From JAGQPD01 sp020426865 (GTDB taxonomy: Bacteria > Planctomycetota > Planctomycetia > Pirellulales > Pirellulaceae), in the NCBI GenBank assembly GCA_041399065.1, contig JAWKTN010000008.1:372001-436000 (forward strand): DNA of 64,000 nucleotides, written 5' to 3'. Shown piece by piece: positions 36,997 through 44,498 of this stretch. The first letter of the stretch is position 1, and each line of letters begins with the position of its first letter. The notes under the pieces are model-generated. The model was not told the DNA's origin. It saw only the letters and a program-made list of their open reading frames with translations, and ran no database searches. A program made the translations under genes and the position numbers.

Positions 36997-37656
36997 CTAG
37001 ATCAATTCCTCTTCAATCCGGGCCAACTGCGATTCCCAAGACTGGTCAATTTCGCCGTATTCCGTTTCTACGCGACACCCTCCCCTCCCCACTCTTGGAT
37101 CGGGAACAATCTCGCTGGTGATGGCATCTCCCAGCCGGCTGGTCGCCTGACGCAACAGCTCTTCGACCTCGGCCAAATCCTGCGGGTGAACGAACATCCG
37201 CAGGTGACGTGCCCCGACAGCCAACTCTAATGCCTCCCGCGCCAGCCGAACGCACGTCGCCGGCGCTTCCTCGATGTTCCTGCGCAGGACATGTCCGGCA
37301 ATCGCCATCGCCAGACGCACGACGTGCCCTTCCCATCGGCCGAGCCACTGCTCGTGAGAATGACGCATCTGCGCGATAGCATCCGACGTCAACGATTGTA
37401 CCGTCGTGATGCGTTCGTTCGTGCGCGTCTCAACCTGTTCGTCGATTGCTGCCTGTGCATCGGCCAGCCCCTGTTGCCAAGCCTGTTGGCGAATCGCTGC
37501 CGCTTCCTGCTCCGCGTCCGCCAGGATCCTTTCCGCTTGCTTCCGTGCGGCATTGACCCAATCCGCGGCATCCCGAGGGGTGTTGTCACCTACGACGCCA
37601 CCACGACTGGCGAAGCAAGGACCGTTCTCCGTCTGGTTTCTCAAGATGATTGACAT
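36997..37656 (-). CDS. fliH: FliH-like regulator of the export ATPase
   Basis: About 219 residues from the ATG at 37656, which has GAGAG upstream. The first half is a charged coiled coil (ARKQAERILADAEQEAAAIRQQAWQQGLADAQAAIDEQ), with the small-residue spacing typical of FliH stalks. The second half (WEGHVVRLAMAIAGHVLRRNIEEAP onwards) matches the FliH/HrpE C-domain, which binds FliI. It sits between fliG and fliI. Confidence 0.9.
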   Translation of the reverse strand: MSIILRNQTENGPCFASRGGVVGDNTPRDAADWVNAARKQAERILADAEQEAAAIRQQAWQQGLADAQAAIDEQVETRTNERITTVQSLTSDAIAQMRHSHEQWLGRWEGHVVRLAMAIAGHVLRRNIEEAPATCVRLAREALELAVGARHLRMFVHPQDLAEVEELLRQATSRLGDAITSEIVPDPRVGRGGCRVETEYGEIDQSWESQLARIEEELI

Positions 37657-37725
37657 GACAGCTCTCGTAACAAGTTGAGTAAACGTCGCTGTGCCAACGG
37701 GGATGGACCGGAACAAGCCCGGGCA

Positions 37726-38886
37726 TCAAGCGGATAGGATCAAGCGTGGCGATGACACGTGAATGGCAATCCGTTTCGCATTTCGCAACTCGGTCGCAAC
37801 TCGAGCCAAATCGGCCTTGGCGTGTTCAATGTCACGTAACCGAATCGGGCTTAAACATGACAATCCACTCCGCAGACGCCGCGACAAGGCTGCCGGAAGG
37901 CGACTGAGGACGCCGTTGGCGACGTGGTCGTTCATTCCCGCGAGCGAAAGCAACGCGACCTGGAAGTCCACGCAGGTGAAGACCTGCTGCAAATCGTGAT
38001 CACTCAGGTCAATGATTTCAGTAAACAGTACAGGTGCCGAAGGCGTGTCTTCCGGTACCCGCGCCGTTGTCGGTGAGTGCACGCGACGCTCCCCTTCCGA
38101 CGAATGCCGTAAATCGGAGTGATGGCGATCATCGGACGGCACCGCGGAAACTCGGGCGTGACGCGCGCCTGACTTGGATAATGTGGTCGCCGCTCGTCGA
38201 TGTGAACCGCTCCCAATGTGACTTGCCGGGTGCGTCGATGCATGCCGTTGGTCACCTTCGTGCTGGTTGAGAAGCTGTAGCCATTCTTCCCGCATGGGGC
38301 TCGAACTCGAATCGATGACGGCCCGGACGGCCGTCCAGCCCTCATGATGTCGAGGAGTCTCGCTGGACGCCATCAATAGCCGATGGATTTCCTCTTCGAT
38401 CAATTTGCCCAGCTCACCATGTTTGTGCGTGAGCGTTGCCATCCGACATAACACGTCGACTTGATATTCTGCCGGGAGTAATTCGACGACCTTGGCTGCC
38501 AATTGGGCGGATTGACGTGACAGCGCTACGGCGATGGTTTGCGGCTGTTCATTGCGAAGGATTTCTGCAACCCGAGCAGCGTAGCTTCTCAGGTTCTGTT
38601 CTGCCTCGTCCGTCGAGCCATCCACCGTCAGCTGACGTGGTGGTTCATCCGACGGTCGCTCAATCTTCTCATGCTCGTAATGATGTGCATGGCCAACTCT
38701 TCCATCGGCCGAAAGGAAACGGCGAATGACGTCTTCTTGCTCCATCGAATCGACAGTGCCGATTTCGTCAATCAATCTCCGAACGTCCATCGCATCATCT
38801 GGCGGAAGAGCCCCCAAGATTGCTTCCGCATCCTCCTTGTCGACGCTTGACAAGAGAATGGCAACTTGTCGCAGTGTATTAGCCAC
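37726..38886 (-). CDS. fliG: Flagellar motor switch protein FliG, with long low-complexity insertion
   Basis: 386 residues from a GTG. The N-domain (RQVAILLSSVDKEDAEAILGALPPDD) is the FliF-binding part; the middle domain shows NEQPQTIAVAL, equivalent to the EHPQ motif; the C-domain ends with DLSDHDLQQVF, LSRRLRSGLSCLSPIRLRDIEHA. Between them runs about 100 residues of His/Ser/Arg-rich low-complexity sequence (around 205-285), absent from ordinary FliG. FliG couples the MS ring to the C ring and generates torque against MotA. No stator genes are present in this window. Confidence 0.9.
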   Translation of the reverse strand: MANTLRQVAILLSSVDKEDAEAILGALPPDDAMDVRRLIDEIGTVDSMEQEDVIRRFLSADGRVGHAHHYEHEKIERPSDEPPRQLTVDGSTDEAEQNLRSYAARVAEILRNEQPQTIAVALSRQSAQLAAKVVELLPAEYQVDVLCRMATLTHKHGELGKLIEEEIHRLLMASSETPRHHEGWTAVRAVIDSSSSPMREEWLQLLNQHEGDQRHASTHPASHIGSGSHRRAATTLSKSGARHARVSAVPSDDRHHSDLRHSSEGERRVHSPTTARVPEDTPSAPVLFTEIIDLSDHDLQQVFTCVDFQVALLSLAGMNDHVANGVLSRLPAALSRRLRSGLSCLSPIRLRDIEHAKADLARVATELRNAKRIAIHVSSPRLILSA

Positions 38887-38892
38887 GCTCGA

Positions 38893-40020
38893 TTACCCCG
38901 CTTTTCCAATCCATTGACGAAGCACCGCAGCGGCTGACTGCGGATCTTCCCGAACCATGCTGCTGAGGGTCTCACGCAAGTTCCGATCGGTCGACGCATG
39001 CTTGTTATGAGGCGGGAAGTGCGTCCCATCGGCATTTGACTCGAAAGTGTCGCCTAGCACGCGAAAGGCGTTTGGCATCGCGCTGTCCATCGACGCCGAC
39101 GATCGAGATTCGGCGGCAGTTGCCGCCGTGGCGTCCGACCAAGGGGCCAGCAGGGCCCATGCCATGCATGCGACGGCCAAGACCGCGCCGATAACGGGGA
39201 CCCAGCCCATGCGTGACAACAACGACTCAACGGTCTCCGCCGTCACCATGGGGGCCGCGGGGGGCGACATCGGCGTCATGCCAATTGTTGCACCATCGGT
39301 CGCATCCGACCTTGGCCGTGTTGCGCTACCCGTTGTCGAAGCATCCAATCGATGGGGCGTTTCCCGACCACTGGCATCGAGGTCAGCGACGACCACGTTT
39401 TCTGCTGACAAGCCACCGATGGCAGAGGCCACCATCTGTCGAATTTCGTCTAGCCGGCGCTGGTCAAGCTCGATCCCCTGCCGGGCGCGGACGGCAACCA
39501 ATGCGGTTGCGCGTTGTTGTTTGTTCCAGCCTCCGCCCCGTTCGGTGTCGAATTCAACAGTCGCCTCATGAATGTCTCGCATGGCGCGCAACATCGTGGC
39601 AATTCGCCGCTGTTTGGCCAATCGGGATTGTTCGAGACGCTGTTGTGAGGTCGTCCAGATGCTATCGTTGACGGAGGTCTCTGCATCGAGCAAGTCAAGA
39701 TCCTGAGGCATCGCGTTGCTGTCGACCAGCGCCCTTAGGTACTTCTGTCGTTGGCGGCGAGGAACTCGCAGTTTGTTGCCCACCAGTTCGTAGTCGTCCA
39801 ATTCGGCTCGGGCGAAGGCCCCGGCCATGTCGGTAAGCTCCCGTTCGGAGAACTCGCGTCCTCCCAAGAGGAACTCGTTGGGGACCGATAGTAGGCTCTG
39901 CCATAGTGCGATCGATGCGATCACCATGGCGAGGAACGCTACGGACATCGCGCGCACCCGAGTGGACGTCGCGGCGATGATGCGGTACAGCGGTTGTAGG
40001 AATTGAAGCAACGGATCCAT
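38893..40020 (-). CDS. fliF: Short FliF (MS-ring protein) without RBM3 region
   Basis: 375 residues from the ATG at 40020; typical FliF is 520-570. Two membrane helices (MSVAFLAMVIASIALWQSLL and WVPVIGAVLAVACMAWALL) bracket a periplasmic part of roughly 230 residues. This shows FliF/YscJ-type ring-building domains 1 and 2 (EFSERELTDMAGAFARAELDDYEL; RQMVASAIGGLSAENVVVADLD), but only about 40 residues before the second helix, so the RBM3/collar region cannot fit. The C-terminus keeps a FliG-binding-like end (REDPQSAAAVLRQWIGKAG). First gene of the cluster seen here; fliE and rod genes are not upstream. Confidence 0.88.
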   Translation of the reverse strand: MDPLLQFLQPLYRIIAATSTRVRAMSVAFLAMVIASIALWQSLLSVPNEFLLGGREFSERELTDMAGAFARAELDDYELVGNKLRVPRRQRQKYLRALVDSNAMPQDLDLLDAETSVNDSIWTTSQQRLEQSRLAKQRRIATMLRAMRDIHEATVEFDTERGGGWNKQQRATALVAVRARQGIELDQRRLDEIRQMVASAIGGLSAENVVVADLDASGRETPHRLDASTTGSATRPRSDATDGATIGMTPMSPPAAPMVTAETVESLLSRMGWVPVIGAVLAVACMAWALLAPWSDATAATAAESRSSASMDSAMPNAFRVLGDTFESNADGTHFPPHNKHASTDRNLRETLSSMVREDPQSAAAVLRQWIGKAG

Positions 40021-40175
40021 ATTCTCTTTGCCAGTTGAGCAGCGGCCAACTTGTAGCCGAAACTCGCCGGCCGAGTCAATGGAAGTTGTTATAGAATTTG
40101 GTCGACGAAGGCGACTCGCCACGCAACCTTTGGCCGATCGCCAACGCCAATTTCAGTGACTATTCCCGCGTGAAG

Positions 40176-40223
40176 CCCCCGTCAATTTCCTCGCCAATTC
40201 CCCCGTCAATTCCCCCGTCAATT
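40176..40223. repeat. 12-bp direct repeats (CCCCCGTCAATT)
   Basis: Copies lie at 40176-40187, 40200-40211 and 40212-40223; the last two are immediately adjacent and a variant (CGCCAATTC) lies between the first two. They overlap the stop codon of the esterase-like gene at 40218-40220. Confidence 0.85.
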
Positions 40224-40994
40224 CCACTGACTAGCACTGACATGTTCGGTTGACGACGACTGGCTCGATGCGCCGTTGGTGACGACATCCATGATCCAAG
40301 CGTCGGCGTCTTTGAACATCTCCGTGGTGGCAATATCGCCGCACGGATACTGCCTTAGATGTAGTTTCAGCCCGGCTGTGTGTACCAGACGCAGGTCGTT
40401 GCAGACGTCGTCTTCGGGATACCGCTGCGACTCGCGGCCATAACAGACCAGCATCTTCAGCCGACGCGCGTGTTGGATGTGGCGTAGCGGCGTGTTACCC
40501 TTGGGCAGGCCGGCGCCCATCGAGATGACCCCCCCAAATAACTGTGGTGCATTCAGTGCCAACCGCATTGCCACTTGGGCACCGGCACCAAACCCTGCCA
40601 AGAAGATCCGATGCCGTGCAATGTTGTATCGGCGCGATGCCGCTTCCATGCTGGCGATGACGTGTTCGTGGGACTTGAGTATCCCTCCTACTGTTTCGTC
40701 CCATTGAAACGAACGTGTATTCGGTACGTGGATCGGGCCACGCACGCCGACACCCACATAATTCTGCATGCTGATCTGAAGCATGACCTGCTGGATTTCG
40801 TATTCACTGCCACCGTTTTCATGCAACCACACGATCAGTGGATAGGCGTAATTCTTTTCATAATGGAGCGGGGCGACGATGTGATAAGAATTGGTGGACC
40901 GCGTCGACGACTGCGTCGATGTACGCTCGAAGGTTTCCATGTCCTGGACTAGGGACGTACCCTGACTCAATTCGCAATTTGAAATGCGGTTCAT
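40218..40994 (-). CDS. Alpha/beta-hydrolase-fold protein lacking catalytic Ser and His (probable pseudoenzyme)
   Basis: 258 residues of the phospholipase/carboxylesterase fold (LIVWLHENGG, RRYNIARHRIFLAGFGAGAQVAMRLAL, GGVISMGAGLP, KMLVCYGRESQRYP). The nucleophile elbow, which should be GxSxG, reads GFGAG with Gly at 136, and the catalytic His position (canonically YPGGHE) reads YPCGDI with Asp220. Two members of the triad therefore seem absent, so hydrolase activity is unlikely; a binding or regulatory role is possible. It is not an obvious part of the fli operon, starting 331 bases from mdh and ending upstream of fliF. Confidence 0.85.
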   Translation of the reverse strand: MNRISNCELSQGTSLVQDMETFERTSTQSSTRSTNSYHIVAPLHYEKNYAYPLIVWLHENGGSEYEIQQVMLQISMQNYVGVGVRGPIHVPNTRSFQWDETVGGILKSHEHVIASMEAASRRYNIARHRIFLAGFGAGAQVAMRLALNAPQLFGGVISMGAGLPKGNTPLRHIQHARRLKMLVCYGRESQRYPEDDVCNDLRLVHTAGLKLHLRQYPCGDIATTEMFKDADAWIMDVVTNGASSQSSSTEHVSASQWN

Positions 40995-41325
40995 TACAAG
41001 CTAGGCCTCGGGTCTGAGTGGACGGAAGAAGATGCCAGCAGGTGAGAGTGGACATAATGGAGCGAAACCGGAAATGTCTTGCTAGCATCGTACGGATAGC
41101 CAAATACCAAGCTACCGTCGCCGGTTTTGGCGAGGTTGGTGGTAGTACGCAAGTGGATGACCACAGTTCGCGGTTTTCGCCAAAAAACGTGCGAGAAAAC
41201 CGCCGCTCCTGTAACTCTCCGACTCGCGTTGTAACTCAAAGGGGCGAGTTTAATCCAACGTGCGAAAGCATGTCAACGTCAGCCTGCCCACGGTCTCAAA
41301 AGAAAGCCTCGACAGGCATGCAACG
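40995..41325. other. Intergenic region between mdh and the esterase-like gene
   Basis: About 330 bases. It may hold the promoter of the leftward esterase-like gene and the mdh terminator; a weak hairpin (CAGGC ... GCCTG near 41312-41335) overlaps the mdh stop region. An open plus-strand frame (41018-41329) gives no protein-like sequence. Nothing else seen. Confidence 0.45.
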
Positions 41326-42273
41326 CTAGCCTGCCATCAGTTCGCCCATGGTTTTGACAAGTTCCTTCACGGCGTCGACGCTCTTCTGAAAGTCTGCCCG
41401 CTCTTGGGCATCAAGATCGAGCTCGACAATACGCTCGACGCCTGCCGCACCCAGCACGACGGGTACGCCCACGTAATAGCCACCAACTCCATACTCCTTG
41501 TCGCAATACGCCGCACAGGGAATCAGACGCTTCTTGTCGCGAATGATCGCTTCGGCCATTTGAGCACACGCGGCGGCCGGAGCGTAGTAGGCACTGCCAG
41601 TTTTCAGGAGAGACACAATCTCGGCACCACCCTTGCGGGTGCGGTCGACAATTTCGTCCAATCGCTTGCGATCCAGCAGCCGTGTTACCGGGATCCCGCC
41701 AACCGACGTGCAGCTCGGCATCGGCACCATCGTATCCCCGTGACCTCCCATCAGTAACGCCGAGACGTCCTCGACGCTCACCCCCAACTCCATCGCTAAG
41801 AATGTCCGGTACCGCGCCGTATCCAATACGCCGGCCTGTCCCAAAACTCTTTGGTGTGGAAACCCCGTCACTTGAAGCGCCCGTTGAACCATCGCGTCCA
41901 ACGGATTGCTCACGACAATCACAACCGCGTTGGGGCTGGATTTCTTGATCTGTTCGCTCACCAAGCTGACGATTTTCGCGTTGGTGCTAAGCAAATCGTC
42001 GCGACTCATTCCGGGCTTGCGCGGTATCCCGGCCGTGATCACGACGACGTCGCTGTCCGCCGTGTCGTCGTAGCTCGTCGTTCCCACGATCTGTGAATCG
42101 TATCCAATAATGGGGGAGGCTTGCATCAAGTCCAGCGCCTTTCCCCTGGGCATATCCTCGGTCTGAGGGATATCCAAGAGTACGATATCCCCCAACTCAG
42201 CGGCAGCGCACCAGTGCGCTGTGGTGGCCCCTACGTTGCCTGCCCCCACAATGGTGATCTTTGCTCGTCGCAT
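41326..42273 (-). CDS. mdh: Malate dehydrogenase (LDH-like type)
   Basis: 315 residues from the ATG at 42273 (GGGGAG upstream). It interconverts malate and oxaloacetate with NAD in the citric acid cycle. Visible are the NAD loop GAGNVG (10-15), Asp34 in VLLDIPQ favouring NAD, substrate-binding Arg85 and Arg91 (IPRKPGMSRDD), Arg154 (GVLDTAR) and the catalytic His178 (MGGHGD). Arg85 and its context indicate malate rather than lactate. Ends about 330 bases before the esterase-like gene. Confidence 0.96.
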   Translation of the reverse strand: MRRAKITIVGAGNVGATTAHWCAAAELGDIVLLDIPQTEDMPRGKALDLMQASPIIGYDSQIVGTTSYDDTADSDVVVITAGIPRKPGMSRDDLLSTNAKIVSLVSEQIKKSSPNAVVIVVSNPLDAMVQRALQVTGFPHQRVLGQAGVLDTARYRTFLAMELGVSVEDVSALLMGGHGDTMVPMPSCTSVGGIPVTRLLDRKRLDEIVDRTRKGGAEIVSLLKTGSAYYAPAAACAQMAEAIIRDKKRLIPCAAYCDKEYGVGGYYVGVPVVLGAAGVERIVELDLDAQERADFQKSVDAVKELVKTMGELMAG

Positions 42274-42685
42274 GATGTCGCTCCCCCCTTTCAATATTAA
42301 ACGTGCGGTTCTTCGGCTGCCATCGCCGAACTTCGGTCAATCCGCCCGCATCAACCTCTCGTAAGAGCAAGAAAATAGGCCCCACGCCCATTCCCATGCT
42401 CTTTGCCTTCCGGTACGACTGTGAATATCGATGAGCTGGCAAAATAGTCAAGTAGGCCTTGACAGCAAATCATGAGTTACGAGCATCAACGCGCAATTGC
42501 GCTCCCGCAGCAACAGTTGCGGTTTGACCTCTCCCTGCGCCGAACGCGCGGCCATGTCCGCCGCTGTCGCGGCTGTAATCGATGCAACCCGTAATGCTCC
42601 GACTTGTCCCACCGCGTTGGCTTTCTTGCACGTGCAGGCCATCGCTGGGCGGATTGATTGTGCTCGGGACACGGCCGGAGCCGGA
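42274..42685. other. Intergenic region between upp and mdh
   Basis: About 410 bases with both flanking genes on the minus strand. A 97-codon minus-strand frame (42448-42741) overlaps the end of upp and gives a composition unlike a folded protein; I see no ribosome site or homology. It presumably holds the mdh promoter. Confidence 0.5.
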
Positions 42686-43330
42686 TTATAGGTCGTTGCG
42701 ATCGAGATTCGTGTTGAAAATCCGATCGCCCGCATCACCAAGTCCTGGGACGATGAATTTTTGATCGTTCAATTGTCGATCGATGGCGCAAACGTAAATC
42801 GGCGTCTCGGGAAACTCCGTTTCCACTGCCCGGATGCCGTCCACTGCCGCAATGACCGACAATAACATCGCCTGCGGGATGCCGTGATTCCTAATTGTTG
42901 CCAGGGCTGACGTCGCCGAGCCCCCCGTGGCCAGCATCGGATCCAGCACGAATGCCAGATCGACCGGATGCTGTGTGGAAAGTCGGCTGTAATACTCGAC
43001 CGGTTGGGCCGTTTCTTCGTCACGGTAAAGCCCCAAGTGCCAGACTTCGGCGTTGGGAATCAAGTTCAAAATTGGTTCCACCATCCCCAAGCCAGCCCTT
43101 AAGATCGGTACCAAGCCAATACGCTGCTGCAGGACATACCCGGTTGTTTCGGCAATCGGTGTCTGCACATGTACCGATCGAACCGGCAAATCCTGTGTCG
43201 CCTCATAGGCCAACAATACGGCCAGGCGACCAATCAAGCGGCGAAACTCGCTCGGCTGCGTGCGGCGATCGCGCAGGCGAACCAAATGGTGTTGGATCAA
43301 TGGATGAGCGACTTCAACCACGTTGGCCAT
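42686..43330 (-). CDS. upp: Uracil phosphoribosyltransferase
   Basis: 214 residues from the ATG at 43330 with GAGGA upstream; the frame is open to 43516 but without support. It converts uracil and PRPP to UMP in pyrimidine salvage. Motifs: IGLVPILRAGLGMVEP, GLYRDEETAQPVEYYSRLS, the PRPP loop DPMLATGGSA (130-139), and the C-terminal uracil site FIVPGLGDAGDRIFNT. Confidence 0.96.
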   Translation of the reverse strand: MANVVEVAHPLIQHHLVRLRDRRTQPSEFRRLIGRLAVLLAYEATQDLPVRSVHVQTPIAETTGYVLQQRIGLVPILRAGLGMVEPILNLIPNAEVWHLGLYRDEETAQPVEYYSRLSTQHPVDLAFVLDPMLATGGSATSALATIRNHGIPQAMLLSVIAAVDGIRAVETEFPETPIYVCAIDRQLNDQKFIVPGLGDAGDRIFNTNLDRNDL

Positions 43331-43352
43331 CGCGGATTCCTCGAAACTGGAG

Positions 43353-43766
43353 TTAGTCGTCGTAGACCGCGTACCGCCGTCGTCGGCGCGTCGTGCGACG
43401 GCGCCGGTACGGGCGAGCGTGTTCGACGTGCCCTTCGTCGAACCAGTAGCCGCTGAGCATCCGGTAAAAGAACAGCAGCGTGAAGGCGCCGGCGGTCGCC
43501 ACCAACAGTCCTTCAATACTGATCGGAATGATCCGGCGACCGTTCAAGAACAACGACGCCGTGCCACATCCTATAACGGCTCCCGCAATTCCCATTGCCA
43601 GTGTCGCGACTGTACCGCCTGGGTCGCGCCCCGGCATGATCGCTTTGGCCAACAACCCCACGACGGTGCCGAATCCAATCCAGACCAACACGTCGTTTAC
43701 CCACATGCTGACCTGTGGTGGTAACTCAAAGAACTGTGCTGGCTGGCCCGGTACAATCGCATCCAT
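43353..43766 (-). CDS. GlsB/YeaQ/YmgE-type small membrane protein with basic tail
   Basis: 137 residues from the ATG at 43766 (GGAG seven bases upstream). Three membrane helices carry the family pattern (VLVWIGFGTVVGLLAKAIMPGRDPGGTVATLAMGIAGAVIG). These proteins are linked to envelope stress, but their activity is unknown. The C-terminus is a striking Arg/Tyr-rich tail (RPYRRRRTTRRRRRYAVYDD). It lies 22 bases upstream of upp in the same direction. The longer open frame to 44126 is not credible. Confidence 0.85.
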   Translation of the reverse strand: MDAIVPGQPAQFFELPPQVSMWVNDVLVWIGFGTVVGLLAKAIMPGRDPGGTVATLAMGIAGAVIGCGTASLFLNGRRIIPISIEGLLVATAGAFTLLFFYRMLSGYWFDEGHVEHARPYRRRRTTRRRRRYAVYDD

Positions 43767-43962
43767 GATGACTCCGACTTGGTTTGGTGTGCATCGTCCC
43801 AATCGTTGTCCAGGTGCCTGTCGACATGGCCGTCCCGGTGGGTGACGCCGCACATTTAGCGGGTTTGAATTCGGGGGCGGTAGTGCGATGGCAAAGCCGC
43901 CCGTATTCGGAGAGTTCGGATGGGATCGACGGCCAACTTGACGAAATCTTGCCAGGAGCGTG

Positions 43963-44265
43963 CTATTCGATCCAAGATTTCGCGTCGCCCGCAGTGGCGC
44001 CGTGCCATACTGGCCCAGGCCGTTGTTCCCGGGAAGCCGATTCGTTGGCCACTTCGGTGGCCTGAGCGCTATTGGTGTGGACGTAGTTCTTCCACCCCGC
44101 GATGGCAATGCCAGTGATGATGGCAATCAACGTTACCCACAGGACCGTGTCGCGGACCATCACGGCGCCTTGCTTCAGTTGTGGCCAAAGTGCGACACAT
44201 GACAGGAACGTGGAGATGCAAGCCATCACCAAAGTTACGACGGTGAGGATTTCCGTGGCGTTCAT
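43963..44265 (-). CDS. Small two-helix membrane protein, unknown
   Basis: 100 residues with two predicted helices (EILTVVTLVMACISTFLSCVALW and DTVLWVTLIAIITGIAIAGW) and a hydrophilic tail. AAGGG lies upstream of the ATG. No family is recognised. It sits between comEC and the GlsB-like gene on the same strand. Confidence 0.6.
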   Translation of the reverse strand: MNATEILTVVTLVMACISTFLSCVALWPQLKQGAVMVRDTVLWVTLIAIITGIAIAGWKNYVHTNSAQATEVANESASREQRPGPVWHGATAGDAKSWIE

Positions 44266-44498
44266 GACGTAGACCCTTGCGGGAAATGCCCATGGTACGT
44301 TTGACGTTCGTGGCGAGCGCTGGCGGCCTTAGCGCGTTTGGCTCGATGGAGGCGTGCCGTGTCGTGTCGTGCCGTACCGTTACGTTTTGTCTCGTATCTG
44401 TAATGCTAGCAAGATTCGCGACACGTTGACTACGTTGGCAAGTCAAGAAACGAAGTTGGTTGGCGTGATGCGGCGGCGTGGAATGCCAGCTGTAGTGG

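Noticed and set aside
42448..42741. 97-codon minus-strand frame between upp and mdh
   Set aside because: Overlaps the end of upp, lacks a ribosome site and shows no homology.
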